DNA from: Bradyrhizobium sp. WSM1743
GTDB taxonomy: Bacteria > Pseudomonadota > Alphaproteobacteria > Rhizobiales > Xanthobacteraceae
Direction: 5' to 3'
NCBI RefSeq assembly: GCF_000473065.1
Contig: NZ_AXAZ01000008.1
Coordinates: 124,001-188,000, forward strand
Length of the DNA stretch: 64,000 nucleotides
Part shown: in pieces, positions 1 through 8,591 of the stretch
How positions within the stretch are numbered: position 1 is the first letter of the stretch
How the letters are laid out: each line of letters starts with the position of its first letter
Translations under genes and position numbers: made by a program
The notes under the pieces: model-generated
What the model saw: the letters and a program-made list of their open reading frames with translations, nothing else
Databases searched by the model: none
What the model was told of the DNA's origin: nothing

Positions 1-1
1 C

Positions 2-433
2 GAGGAGGCCGAGGGCCGCCGTCCGCGCATCCTGGTCGCCAAGATCGGCCAGGACGGCCACGACCGCGGCCAGAAGGTGATCGCATCGGCGTTCGCCGAT
101 ATCGGCTTCGACGTCGACATCGGGCCGCTGTTTGCCACCGCGGACGAAGCCGCGCGGCAAGCGGTTGAGAACGACGTGCACATCCTCGGCGTCTCCTCGC
201 TCGCTGCCGCCCACCTCATCGCCGTGCCGGAGCTGAAGGCCGCGCTGAAGAAGCAGGGCCGCGACGACATCATGATCATCGTCGGCGGCGTGGTGCCGCC
301 GCAGGATTACGATGCGCTCTATGCCGCCGGTGCTGAGGCCATCTTCCCGCCCGGGACCGTGATCGCGGACGCAGCCGAGGAGCTGATCCGCAAGCTGAAC
401 GCGCGGCTCGGGCATAGCGAGGCGGCGGAGTAG
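2..433 (+). CDS. Methylmalonyl-CoA mutase, C-terminal B12-binding domain (5' end outside window)
   Basis: This is the 3' end of the gene for methylmalonyl-CoA mutase, the adenosylcobalamin enzyme that interconverts methylmalonyl-CoA and succinyl-CoA. The visible 143 residues form the cobalamin-binding Rossmann domain. The motif [10 protein letters not shown] holds the DxHxxG signature whose His replaces the lower axial B12 base. [10 protein letters not shown] and [12 protein letters not shown] match the later B12-fold strands and loop. The catalytic barrel lies left of the window. The mutase chaperone GTPase meaB is found 5 kb downstream on the same strand, which supports the call. Domain certain; whole-protein identity very likely because the linker sequence matches the large-subunit type. 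Confidence 0.93.
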   Translation, partial: EEAEGRRPRILVAKIGQDGHDRGQKVIASAFADIGFDVDIGPLFATADEAARQAVENDVHILGVSSLAAAHLIAVPELKAALKKQGRDDIMIIVGGVVPPQDYDALYAAGAEAIFPPGTVIADAAEELIRKLNARLGHSEAAE

Positions 434-461
434 ATGGTAGACTGGCCGTGACCGGCCAGGT

Positions 462-764
462 GTGTCCATGTCACGTGACGAAATCATCGCTGCGATACGC
501 AAGAACGCGGACGCCATCAAAGGCAAAGGCGTATCGAAGCTTGCCATTCTTGGCTCGCGGGCCGGCGAAGATTACGGCGTTGACAGCGATATCGACATTC
601 TGGTCGAGGTCGAACCGGAGACCTCGTTCTCGCTACTCAACCTGATCGATGTCGAGCACATCATCGAGGACGCCACCGGCCTCCAGACGCAGGCAACCGT
701 TCGCCGCTTGATGTCCCCTCGCTTTGCGCCACACAGCGCAGACGACATTCTGGAAATATTCTGA
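462..764 (+). CDS. MNT-type nucleotidyltransferase domain protein
   Basis: Small protein of about 100 residues with a minimal nucleotidyltransferase core. The signature GSRAGEDYGVDSDIDILVEV contains the GS and the D-x-D metal-binding pair typical of the pol-beta-like MNT family. Such proteins are often the antitoxin half of HEPN-MNT toxin-antitoxin pairs, where they AMPylate the HEPN toxin. No HEPN gene follows: the next gene codes for an exported protein. The start is GTG 462 or ATG 468 (MSRDEI), with no clear ribosome-binding site. It stands 28 bp after the mutase gene. Family call good, role unknown. Confidence 0.8.
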   Translation: MSMSRDEIIAAIRKNADAIKGKGVSKLAILGSRAGEDYGVDSDIDILVEVEPETSFSLLNLIDVEHIIEDATGLQTQATVRRLMSPRFAPHSADDILEIF

Positions 765-786
765 CGCTCACGCAGGAGCACTATCC

Positions 787-1566
787 TTGAAGTTCATGAC
801 CGGTTTGAGCGTCGCCCTGGCGCTCAGCGCAACGTGCGTGCTTTCCGCCCGCGCCGCCGATCCAAGACCCGACGCCATCATCAAGACCAAGAGCATCGAG
901 GCGCGCATCCTCCTTGACGACAAGATCAAGGCGGACGCGGCTCTGGCGGCGGATTGTCTCGCGGAGGGCAAGAGATGGCTCGACAAGAACGCGGCCGAGG
1001 CCGCCGCCTCGCGCAAAGCCGATCCGCAGTTCTTTAAGGAAGGCGGCTGGGAATTTGAGCGCAAATATGAGATCCGCTCCGTTGTTGCCGACCGTTACGT
1101 CAGCATCCTCCGCAACGACTACATGAACACAAGCGGCGCGCATCCCAATTCGGACGTGAACACGATCCTGTGGGACAGGACAACGACCAAGCGCATCTCG
1201 ATCCGCCCGTTCTTCACCGAGACCGCCGATGGCGGCCCCACCATGAAGGCGATGGTGAAGGCCGCGATCGCCTCGCTCAAGGTGGAGAAAAAGAAGCGCG
1301 ACACCAGCGAGACCGCGACCGACGAGTGGTTCAAAGGCGTGGAGCCGAACCTGCTCAAGGTCGGCGCGGTGACGCTGGCGCCGTCAACTGAAGCGGGCAA
1401 GAGCTCCGGTCTCACCTTCCACTATCCGCCCTGCGCCGTCGGTCCCTACGCCGAAGGCGAGTATGTCGCCTTCGTGCCGTGGGAGACGCTGAAGCCTTAC
1501 CTCACCGCGGAAGGCACGCGCATCTTCGGCGGCGCGCGGCCGAAGGGCGACGCGGAGGAGCCCTGA
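787..1566 (+). CDS. Secreted DUF3298/RsiV-like protein
   Basis: Protein of 259 residues that starts with a signal peptide ending near ARAADP, so it is likely periplasmic. The C-terminal half contains GAHPNSD and a region reading FHYPPCAVGPYAEGEYVAFV, resembling the DUF3298 fold shared with the lysozyme-binding anti-sigma factor RsiV. No transmembrane anchor or sigma-binding part is visible, so it is not an anti-sigma factor itself. The TTG start at 787 was chosen because AGGAG at 774-778 lies 8 bases upstream; ATG 796 is the alternative. Substrate or ligand unknown. Confidence 0.72.
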   Translation: MKFMTGLSVALALSATCVLSARAADPRPDAIIKTKSIEARILLDDKIKADAALAADCLAEGKRWLDKNAAEAAASRKADPQFFKEGGWEFERKYEIRSVVADRYVSILRNDYMNTSGAHPNSDVNTILWDRTTTKRISIRPFFTETADGGPTMKAMVKAAIASLKVEKKKRDTSETATDEWFKGVEPNLLKVGAVTLAPSTEAGKSSGLTFHYPPCAVGPYAEGEYVAFVPWETLKPYLTAEGTRIFGGARPKGDAEEP

Positions 1567-1573
1567 GCGATCG

Positions 1574-2041
1574 CTAACTGGATCGCGCCAGCGTCCGCGC
1601 AAGTGAGTCCGTCCAATCCGGAATCCAGGACGCAAACAAGGCTTGCCATCGATCGGCGTCCGCAGGTTCGGTATCGAGGATGACCGACCATTCGATGAGG
1701 GTGCGGTCGCCCTCGACGATCGGGCGCAGATGCATGGTGCCCTGATAGCGCGTCGGCGCCGGCGTCTGACTTCCGTGATCTTGCGGATACGGCAATGCTT
1801 CGAGACCGGCATAGGTGAGGGTGTGCTGCAGGTCCGAGTGATCGACCAGGCGCTGGCGAATCCAGTTTCCGAGATAGCAGAACCGCCTGATGGCGCCGAC
1901 TTCATCGCCGCGCTTGTCGTCTTCGATCACGCTCTCACTCACGCCGTCGATATAGGCGGGATAGTTGTTGAAATCGCGGATCAGCGACCAGACGTCATCC
2001 AGCGGCCGATCCAGCACGGCGCTGTAATAGGCTTGAGTCAT
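1574..2041 (-). CDS. SRPBCC (START/Bet v1-like) family protein
   Basis: Protein of 155 residues with the pattern of SRPBCC polyketide-cyclase-like proteins. It opens with a beta strand carrying AVLDRPLDDVWSLIRDFNNY, follows with GDEVGAIRRF, and ends with the long helix WQALFASWIPDWTDSLARTL. These proteins form a helix-grip cup that binds lipids or small hydrophobic ligands, and the sequence does not reveal which. The ATG at 2041 gives a natural domain start; the frame is open further upstream but the extra residues look non-coding. It is convergent with the gene before it, only 7 bp apart. Confidence 0.75.
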   Translation of the reverse strand: MTQAYYSAVLDRPLDDVWSLIRDFNNYPAYIDGVSESVIEDDKRGDEVGAIRRFCYLGNWIRQRLVDHSDLQHTLTYAGLEALPYPQDHGSQTPAPTRYQGTMHLRPIVEGDRTLIEWSVILDTEPADADRWQALFASWIPDWTDSLARTLARSS

Positions 2042-2259
2042 CGATAGCTTGCCTTTGGCTTTCGTTACGCGCTGAGGTTGGCGAATCGCGCAGGCCAAAC
2101 CCACCCGATTTCCGACTGGCCCATCCGATGGGCATGCTGTTTTCACACAACATGTCGATCTCCTTGGTAGCGCTACCTTGCGGCGGCGCTGCAAAGCCGA
2201 CTAGAATGTCGCCATTGACACGAGCGCCCGGCGTCACGGGCGCCGCTGGGAGGCATTCA

Positions 2260-3252
2260 ATGTCCAAGATTTCGCGCCGCACTTTTGCGGCTTCGACGGC
2301 CGCGGTCGCGGCATCCGCCGCTTTCGGGTTCAAGCCCGCACTCGCACAAGCCTATCCAGCTCGGCCGGTCACCGTGATCGTGCCCTGGGGCGCCGGCGGC
2401 GGCACCGATGCCACCGCGCGCATCGTCGCGGCGCTGCTGGAAAAGGACCTCGGCCAGCCCTTCAACGTCGTCAACCGCACGGGCGGCTCCGGCGTCGTCG
2501 GCCATAGCGCGATCGCGACCGCGCAGCCCGATGGCTACACCATCGGCATGCTGACCGTCGAAATCTCGATGATGCACTGGCAGGGCCTGACCGAGCTGAC
2601 GCCGAGGAGCTACACCCCGCTGGCACTGATGAACGAGGACCCACCCGGCATCCAGGTCTCCTCCTCCTCGCCCTACAAGACTGTCAAGGAGCTCGCCGAC
2701 GCGATCAAGGCGGCGCCTCCCGGCAAGTTCAAGGCTTCCGGCACCGGCCAGGGCGGCATTTGGCATCTCGCGCTGGTCGGCTGGATGCAGGCCATGGGCC
2801 TGCCCGCCAACCAGGTCGCCTGGGTGCCGTCGAACGGCGCGGCACCTGCGATGCAGGATCTCGCCGCCGGCGGCCTCGACCTCACCACCTGCTCGGTGCC
2901 CGAGGCGCGCGCCATCATCGAGGCGGGCAAGGCCAGGAGCCTCGCCATCATGGCCCCCGCGCGCAACCCGGTCTTCAAGGACGTGCCGACGCTGAAGGAG
3001 GCGCTGGGCATCGACTACGCGACGGGCGCCTGGCGCGGCATCGGCGCGCCCAAGAACCTGCCGCCGGAGATCGCAACCAAGCTGACCGCGGCGCTGAAGA
3101 AGGTCTACGACTCCGCCGAGTTCAAGGACTTCATGAGCAATCGTGGCTTCGGCACGGTGTGGGGCGATGCCGGCCAGTTTGCCAGCTTCATGGACAAGGG
3201 CGACGCCCAGATGGGCGAGGCAATGAAGGCGGCGGGATTGAGCAAAGCGTGA
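2260..3252 (+). CDS. tctC: Tripartite tricarboxylate transporter substrate-binding protein (TctC/Bug family)
   Basis: Periplasmic solute receptor of 330 residues for a tripartite tricarboxylate transporter. The N-terminus has a twin-arginine type signal (SRRTFAAS, then ALAQAYP). The mature part opens with YPARPVTVIVPWGAGGGTDA, the hallmark of Bug receptors that grip a carboxylate through two loops, and VNRTGGSGVVGH follows as the second ligand loop. ATG 2260 follows GGGAGG at 2248-2253. tctB and tctA lie downstream after a 174-bp repeat-bearing gap. The ligand is probably a di- or tricarboxylate, but is not readable from sequence. Confidence 0.93.
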   Translation: MSKISRRTFAASTAAVAASAAFGFKPALAQAYPARPVTVIVPWGAGGGTDATARIVAALLEKDLGQPFNVVNRTGGSGVVGHSAIATAQPDGYTIGMLTVEISMMHWQGLTELTPRSYTPLALMNEDPPGIQVSSSSPYKTVKELADAIKAAPPGKFKASGTGQGGIWHLALVGWMQAMGLPANQVAWVPSNGAAPAMQDLAAGGLDLTTCSVPEARAIIEAGKARSLAIMAPARNPVFKDVPTLKEALGIDYATGAWRGIGAPKNLPPEIATKLTAALKKVYDSAEFKDFMSNRGFGTVWGDAGQFASFMDKGDAQMGEAMKAAGLSKA

Positions 3253-3257
3253 TTATT

Positions 3258-3401
3258 CACCTCTCCCCGCTCGCGGGGAGAGGTCGAATTCGAGCTCTGT
3301 TCGAATTCGGGTGAGGGGGACTTTCCGCGAGTCCAACTCTCACCGTCAGCGCGGAAAGCCCCTCACCCCAACCCTCTCCCTGTAAGAACGGGGAGAGGGA
3401 G
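3258..3401. repeat. Palindromic REP-like element, family R3
   Basis: Intergenic block between tctC and tctB. It holds a perfect hairpin CTCTCCCCG-CT-CGGGGAGAG near its left end, an inner GAATTCGAGCTC/GTTCGAATTC inverted repeat, and a right end reading CCTCACCCCAACCCTCTCCC then GGGGAGAGGG. A related block with the same two end types lies at 15497-15675. It may act as a mRNA 3' hairpin that lets tctC be made in excess over tctBA, as is common for receptor genes; that role is inferred. Confidence 0.8.
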
Positions 3402-3426
3402 AAAAAAACTCCACAGGACCCCTCCC

Positions 3427-3918
3427 ATGCGTCTTCCCGACTCCGTCACGGGATCGTTTCTCGTCGTGCTTGGCGCGGCTGCCGCTTATGGCGGCTACAT
3501 CTTGCCGCCGGTGCCGGGGCAGCCGGTCGGCCCCAACGTGTTTCCGCTCGTGATCGGCTGCGGTCTTGCGCTGTGCGGGCTCGCCATCGTGTTCGGCATA
3601 GGCCATTCCTTCGAGGAAGAGGAAGAGCTGGTGCCGTTCGAGAACGGCCAGGCAGCCAGTCCGCCGCCGCAGAGTAAGCTCTACGGCCTGCGCGCCTTGC
3701 TGCCGCCGGCGCTGCTGCTGTTCTACGTCGCAGCCGCCGACCGGCTCGGCTTCATCATCACCGCTGCGATCATGGTCTACGTCACCTCGACCGCGCTCGG
3801 GGCCAAGTGGAAGCTGGCGCTGCCGCTCGCGGCGCTCTCGCCCTTCGCCATCCACCTCATTTTCGGCAAGCTGCTCCGCGTGCCGCTGCCCGCCGGCCTG
3901 TTGCCGACGCCCTGGTAA
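3427..3918 (+). CDS. tctB: Tripartite tricarboxylate transporter small membrane subunit TctB
   Basis: Small integral membrane subunit of 163 residues. It has four predicted membrane helices: one near residues 10-28, one near 37-55, and two in the C-terminal half (ALLPPALLLFYVAAADRLGF onward and the stretch ending in LIFGKLL). The middle is a short charged loop with EEEEELVPFEN. The reading LGFIITAAIMVY is typical of TctB. The gene is 4 bp upstream of tctA, so the two are co-translated. TctB is poorly conserved in the family, so length, topology and position carry much of the call. Confidence 0.9.
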   Translation: MRLPDSVTGSFLVVLGAAAAYGGYILPPVPGQPVGPNVFPLVIGCGLALCGLAIVFGIGHSFEEEEELVPFENGQAASPPPQSKLYGLRALLPPALLLFYVAAADRLGFIITAAIMVYVTSTALGAKWKLALPLAALSPFAIHLIFGKLLRVPLPAGLLPTPW

Positions 3919-3922
3919 TCCC

Positions 3923-5434
3923 ATGCTGAAGACCCTGATTGATGCATTCGCGCTGATCTCCACCTGGGAGGTCATCATCGCGATGATCGCAGCCTCCGTG
4001 TACGGCCTCGTGATCGGCTCACTGCCGGGCTTGTCGGCGACGATGGCGACCGCCCTGCTCGTCCCCGTCACCTTCTATCTGTCGCCGATCGCGGCGATTG
4101 CGACCATCGTGGCGGCGTCCTCGATGGCGATCTTCTCGGGCGACATTCCGGGCGCGCTGCTGCGCATTCCCGGCACGCCCGCCTCCGCGGCCTATGCCGA
4201 CGAGGCCTATGCCATGACCCGCAAGGGCCAAGCCGAGCTTGCGTTGGGTGCCGGCGTCTGGTTCTCGGCGGTCGGCGGTATCGCCGGCGTGCTGTCGCTG
4301 ATGATCCTGGCGCCGCCGCTCGCCGAGATCGCGCTGTCGTTCTCGACCTTCGAATATTTCTGGCTGGCGCTGCTCGGCCTGATGTGCGCCACCCTGGTCG
4401 CGCGCTCCTCGCCGGTGAAGGCGATCGCCGGCATGTTCATCGGCCTGCTCGTCTCCTGCATCGGCATCGAGAATCCCGGCGGCATCCCGCGCTTCACCTT
4501 CGGCATTACCGATCTGTTCGGCGGCATCGAGCCGATCCCGGCGCTGGTCGGCGTGTTCGCGGTGGCGCAGGTGATGCGGGCGATGCTGACGCCGGAACCG
4601 CCGCCACTGCCGCGGCGAAGATTCGGAAGCATCATGGCCGGCCAGTGGAAGCTGACGAAGCTGTATCACTGGCAGATGACGCGCGGGAACATCGTCGGCA
4701 TCATCATCGGCGTGCTTCCCGGCGCCGGCGCCGACATGGCGGCCTGGGTGTCCTACGCGATGTCGAAGCGCTTTTCCAAGGAGCCGGAAAAGTTCGGCAC
4801 CGGCCATGTCGAGGGCCTGGTCGAGGCTGGCGCCAGCAACAATGCCAGCATCGCGTCCGGCTGGGTGCCCTCCCTGCTGTTCGGCATCCCCGGCGACACG
4901 ATCGCGGCGATCGCGATCGGCGTGCTCTACATGAAGGGCCTCAATCCCGGCCCGACGCTGTTCACCGAGAAGGCGTCGAGCATGTACGCGATCTATCTGA
5001 TGTTCATCATCGCGAACATCCTGATGATCCCGCTCGGCATCGCCATGATCCGCGTCGCCGCCTACATCCTGCTGGCGCCGCGCTCAACCGTGATGCCGAT
5101 CATCATGCTGTGCTGCGCGGTCGGCTCGTTCGCGATCGGCAACAACATGTTCGGCGTCGTCACCGTCGCCGCCTTCGGCGTGATCGGCTATGTCATGGAG
5201 GCGAACGGCTATCCCGTCGCAGCGATGGTGCTCGGCATCGTGATGGGCACCATGGTCGAGCAGGCCTTCGTCACCTCGCTGATCAAGTCCGACGGCAGCG
5301 TGCTGCCGTTCTTCGAGCGCCCGGTCGCGGCGATCCTCGCCGCGATGGCGATCGGCGCCCTGCTCTGGCCGGTGATGGTTTGGGTGTGGCGCAAGGTGAA
5401 ACCGATGCAGACAGCCGCGGCAACGACCCGGTGA
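3923..5434 (+). CDS. tctA: Tripartite tricarboxylate transporter large permease TctA
   Basis: Large permease of 503 residues with about 11-12 membrane helices. Both glycine-rich family signatures are intact: GLVIGSLPGLSATMATALL near residues 29-47 and GIIIGVLPGAGADMAAW in the second half, followed by EAGASNNASIASGWVP. The signatures form the two halves of the carboxylate path in this secondary transporter, which works with TctC. It is the last gene of tctC-tctB-tctA; meaB begins 51 bp later and could be read on the same transcript. Confidence 0.95.
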   Translation: MLKTLIDAFALISTWEVIIAMIAASVYGLVIGSLPGLSATMATALLVPVTFYLSPIAAIATIVAASSMAIFSGDIPGALLRIPGTPASAAYADEAYAMTRKGQAELALGAGVWFSAVGGIAGVLSLMILAPPLAEIALSFSTFEYFWLALLGLMCATLVARSSPVKAIAGMFIGLLVSCIGIENPGGIPRFTFGITDLFGGIEPIPALVGVFAVAQVMRAMLTPEPPPLPRRRFGSIMAGQWKLTKLYHWQMTRGNIVGIIIGVLPGAGADMAAWVSYAMSKRFSKEPEKFGTGHVEGLVEAGASNNASIASGWVPSLLFGIPGDTIAAIAIGVLYMKGLNPGPTLFTEKASSMYAIYLMFIIANILMIPLGIAMIRVAAYILLAPRSTVMPIIMLCCAVGSFAIGNNMFGVVTVAAFGVIGYVMEANGYPVAAMVLGIVMGTMVEQAFVTSLIKSDGSVLPFFERPVAAILAAMAIGALLWPVMVWVWRKVKPMQTAAATTR

Positions 5435-5485
5435 TATCGGGCGGGCGGCCCTCGCCTGACCCGCCGGGGCGTTGTAAAGCAGGGC

Positions 5486-6475
5486 ATGACTGAGAAGAAG
5501 TCCTCGCTCGACATCAAGACCCTCGCCAAGGAGCTTCGCGCCGGCAGCCGCGCGGCGCTGGCGCGGGCGATCACGCTGGTGGAGAGCCGGCGCGGCGACC
5601 ATCAGGCGCTGGCGCGGGAGCTGGTGCAGAAGCTGCTGCCGGACACCGGCAAGGCGTTTCGTGTCGGCATCACCGGCTCGCCCGGCGTCGGCAAATCCAC
5701 CACCATCGATGCGCTCGGGACGTATCTGATCGAACAGGGCCACAAGGTCGCGGTGCTCGCGGTCGATCCGTCCTCGGCGCGCAGCGGCGGCTCGATCCTC
5801 GGCGACAAGACGCGGATGGCGCGCCTCGCGGCCTCCGACGATGCCTTCATCCGCCCCTCGCCGTCCTCGGGCACGCTCGGCGGCGTCGCCGCCAAGACGC
5901 GCGAGGCGATGCTCTTGTGCGAGGCGGCCGGCTTCGGCGTTGTGCTGGTCGAGACCGTCGGCATCGGCCAGTCCGAGACCGCAGTCTGCGACATGACCGA
6001 TTTCTTCCTTGCCTTGATGCTGCCCGGCGGCGGCGACGAGTTGCAGGGCATCAAGAAAGGCCTGGTCGAACTCGCCGACATGATCGCCATCAACAAGGCT
6101 GACGGCGACAATCTCAAGCGTGCCAGGATCACCGCGGCCGATTATCGCGGCGCGCTGCAGATCTTGGCACCGCGATCCGAGCATTGGCATCCGCCGGTCG
6201 AGACCTATTCGGCACTGACAGGCGATGGAATCGCAAAGATCTGGCAGAAGGTTCTGGATCACCGGAAGGCGATGAACGCGTCAGGCGATTTCGCCGCGCG
6301 GCGGCGTGAGCAGCAGGTGAAGTGGATGTGGTCGATGCTGGAGCAGCGCATGCTGGCGCGGCTGCGCAGCGAGGCGTCGGTGCGGACGAAAGTCCGGAAG
6401 CTCGAGACCGAAGTTGCCGATGGCCATCTCACCCCGGCGCTCGCCGCCGAGCAGATCCTGGAGTTGCTGCAATGA
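5486..6475 (+). CDS. meaB: Methylmalonyl-CoA mutase-associated GTPase MeaB
   Basis: G3E-family GTPase of 329 residues that protects methylmalonyl-CoA mutase and gates loading of adenosylcobalamin. The P-loop is GSPGVGKS at about residues 64-71. The Walker B-like stretch VDPSSARSGGSILGDKTRM follows. VETVGIGQSE gives the switch region and INKADGDN the NKxD base-recognition motif. Length is normal for MeaB/ArgK. The mutase gene itself ends at the left edge of the window, so the pair sits within one locus although split by unrelated genes. Its stop overlaps the next start by ATGA. Confidence 0.95.
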   Translation: MTEKKSSLDIKTLAKELRAGSRAALARAITLVESRRGDHQALARELVQKLLPDTGKAFRVGITGSPGVGKSTTIDALGTYLIEQGHKVAVLAVDPSSARSGGSILGDKTRMARLAASDDAFIRPSPSSGTLGGVAAKTREAMLLCEAAGFGVVLVETVGIGQSETAVCDMTDFFLALMLPGGGDELQGIKKGLVELADMIAINKADGDNLKRARITAADYRGALQILAPRSEHWHPPVETYSALTGDGIAKIWQKVLDHRKAMNASGDFAARRREQQVKWMWSMLEQRMLARLRSEASVRTKVRKLETEVADGHLTPALAAEQILELLQ

Positions 6476-7125
6476 GCAACAAGCTCCGCATTCTGCTCAC
6501 CGGCTTCGGACCGTTTCCCGGCGCGCCCTATAACCCGACCCAGCCGCTGGTGGCGCGGCTGACGCAGCTGCGCCGGCCGGCGCTCGACGATGTCGAGCTG
6601 TCGAGCCACGTTTTCCCGGTCACCTACGCCGCGGTCGACCGCCAATTGCCTGACGTGCTCGCCGCGCAAAAGCCCGACGCGCTCCTGATGTTCGGCCTCG
6701 CCGCCCGCACGCCTTACCTGCGCATCGAGACCCGCGCGCGCAACGCGGTCACAATGCTCTGGCCCGATGCCGCCAACACCCGCTCCAGCAAGCGCGGCAT
6801 CGTCGGCCATGCTGACGCGATGACGTTCGGTCCGCATACCGCAAGGCTGCTGCGCGCGGCACGCCTCACCGGCATCGACGCGCGCCCCTCGCGCGATGCC
6901 GGCGCCTATCTCTGCAATTACTTAAGCTGGCGCGCGATCGAGAACGTGAGGGCCGGCGGGCCGCGGCTCGCGGCATTCATCCACATTCCCTTGCTTGCGC
7001 GGAGCGGCGCAGCCCGGCGCAAGGGCGCGCCGCGGATCACGCTGGAGGAACTGGTGGACGCGGGGGAAGCCATGCTGATGGAGATGGTGCGGCTGGCAAG
7101 GCAGTCACGCAGCCCGATTGCGTAA
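6472..7125 (+). CDS. pcp: Pyroglutamyl-peptidase I family protein (peptidase C15)
   Basis: Cytosolic cysteine peptidase family that removes N-terminal pyroglutamate from peptides. The 217-residue protein opens with ILLTGFGPFPGAPYNPT, the C15 signature. The expected triad is in place: Glu86 (YLRIETRARN), Cys148 (AYLCNYLS) and His171 (FIHIPLL). The flanking residues differ somewhat from enterobacterial Pcp, as is common in rhizobia. The ATG at 6472 overlaps the meaB stop by 4 bases, so translation is probably coupled; no functional link between the two is obvious. Confidence 0.88.
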   Translation: MSNKLRILLTGFGPFPGAPYNPTQPLVARLTQLRRPALDDVELSSHVFPVTYAAVDRQLPDVLAAQKPDALLMFGLAARTPYLRIETRARNAVTMLWPDAANTRSSKRGIVGHADAMTFGPHTARLLRAARLTGIDARPSRDAGAYLCNYLSWRAIENVRAGGPRLAAFIHIPLLARSGAARRKGAPRITLEELVDAGEAMLMEMVRLARQSRSPIA

Positions 7126-7220
7126 ACATTTAACCCTACCGCGAACAATCCTCACGGCACCGGCCGCGCTGCGCTACCAAACCGCTGCGGACACCTCCCG
7201 CGTCCGCCGGAGGACGCGTC

Positions 7221-8591
7221 ATGGACCTCAATCGCCGTCACCTCATCGGAGCCTCAACCGCAGGCATCGCCGGCGCGCTGGCTATGCCTGTTGACGCCGC
7301 GCGCGCGGCGCCGCTGACGTCCCTGCTCGGCCGCGATGCCACACAATACGGCGTGCGGCCCGGCAGCAGCGAGGATCAGACGCGCGCGCTGCAGCGCGCG
7401 ATCGACGAGGCCGCGCGGGCGCAAATGCCGCTGGCGCTGCCACCCGGCGTCTACCGCAGCGGATTGCTGCGCCTGCCGAACGGCGCGCAACTGATCGGCG
7501 TGCGCGGTGCGACCAGGCTGGTCTTCACCGGCGGGGCCTCGGCGATCCAGAGCGACGGCTCCGATGCCATCGGCCTCACCGGCCTCACCTTCGACGGCGG
7601 CAATATCCCACTGCCCCCGCGGCGCGGATTGATCCATGTCCTCGGGAGCCGCGACGTCCGCATCGCCGATTGCGAGATCACGAACTCGGGCGGCAGCGGC
7701 ATCTGGCTCGAGCAGGTCGCCGGCGAGATCTCCGGTAGTATCTTCACCAACATCGCGGTGACCGCCGTCGTCTCGTTCGACGCCAGGGGCCTCAGCGTCT
7801 CCCGCAACACGATTCTCGGCACCAATGACAACGGCATCGAGATCCTGCGCACCGCGATCGGCGACGACGGCACGCTGGTCGCCGACAACCGCATCGAGGA
7901 GATCAAGGCCGGCCCTGGCGGCTCGGGCCAATACGGCAATGCCATCAACGCTTTCCGCGCCGGCAACGTGATCGTGCGCGGTAACCGCATCAAGAATTGC
8001 GATTACTCGGCGGTGCGCGGCAACTCCGCCTCGAACATCCACATCAGCGGCAACAGCGTCAGCGACGTGCGCGAGGTCGCGCTCTATTCGGAGTTCGCGT
8101 TCGAGGCCGCGGTGATCGCCAACAACACCGTCGACGGCGCAGCCGTCGGCGTCTCCGTCTGCAATTTCAACGAAGGCGGCCGCATCGCGGTGGTCCAGGG
8201 CAACATCATCCGCAATCTGATCCCGAAGCGGCCGATCGGGACCGCGCCGGACGACGATGCCGGCGTCGGCATCTACATCGAAGCGGATTCTTCGGTGACC
8301 GGCAATGTAATCGAGAACGCGCCGTCCTACGGCATCGTCGCCGGCTGGGGCAAATATCTGCGCGACGTTGCAATCACGGGGAACGTGATCCGCAAGGCGC
8401 TGGCCGGCGTCGGCGTCTCCGTGGTGCCGGGCGCCGGCACCGCGCTCGTCAACAACAACATGATCTCGGAAACGCCGCGAGGCGCCGTGGTCGGGCTCGA
8501 CCACGCGCGTGCCGTGACGTCGGATCTGTCGGCCGAAGGGGCGCAACGGTTCGCGCAGGTGGTGGTCGGCGGCAATGCGGTGCGGCGTTAG
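7221..8591 (+). CDS. Tat-exported repetitive beta-helix protein (TIGR03808-like)
   Basis: Protein of 456 residues with an N-terminal twin-arginine signal (NRRHLIGAS, then AARAAP). The mature part begins ATQYGVRPGSSEDQTRALQRAI, as in pectate-lyase-like proteins, then carries many repeats of the N-x-I / G-N-x-I type (SRNTILGTN, VADNRIEEI, VRGNRIKNC, ISGNSVSDV, ITGNVIRKA) that build a right-handed parallel beta helix. No catalytic signature of a known lyase or hydrolase is evident. I recall this family as typical of Bradyrhizobiaceae. ATG 7221 follows GGAGG at 7208-7212. Probably periplasmic; function unknown. Confidence 0.85.
   Translation: MDLNRRHLIGASTAGIAGALAMPVDAARAAPLTSLLGRDATQYGVRPGSSEDQTRALQRAIDEAARAQMPLALPPGVYRSGLLRLPNGAQLIGVRGATRLVFTGGASAIQSDGSDAIGLTGLTFDGGNIPLPPRRGLIHVLGSRDVRIADCEITNSGGSGIWLEQVAGEISGSIFTNIAVTAVVSFDARGLSVSRNTILGTNDNGIEILRTAIGDDGTLVADNRIEEIKAGPGGSGQYGNAINAFRAGNVIVRGNRIKNCDYSAVRGNSASNIHISGNSVSDVREVALYSEFAFEAAVIANNTVDGAAVGVSVCNFNEGGRIAVVQGNIIRNLIPKRPIGTAPDDDAGVGIYIEADSSVTGNVIENAPSYGIVAGWGKYLRDVAITGNVIRKALAGVGVSVVPGAGTALVNNNMISETPRGAVVGLDHARAVTSDLSAEGAQRFAQVVVGGNAVRR

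Noticed and set aside
462..1566. Nucleotidyltransferase and next gene as a toxin-antitoxin pair
   Set aside because: The second protein has a signal peptide and DUF3298-like sequence, not a HEPN toxin.
4019..4807. Long open frame on the minus strand inside tctA
   Set aside because: Antisense shadow of a GC-rich gene; Arg/His/Gly-rich composition and no family motif.
7254..8546. 430-codon open frame opposite the beta-helix gene
   Set aside because: Asp/Val/Ala-rich shadow; the plus-strand frame has a Tat signal, ribosome-binding site and repeats.
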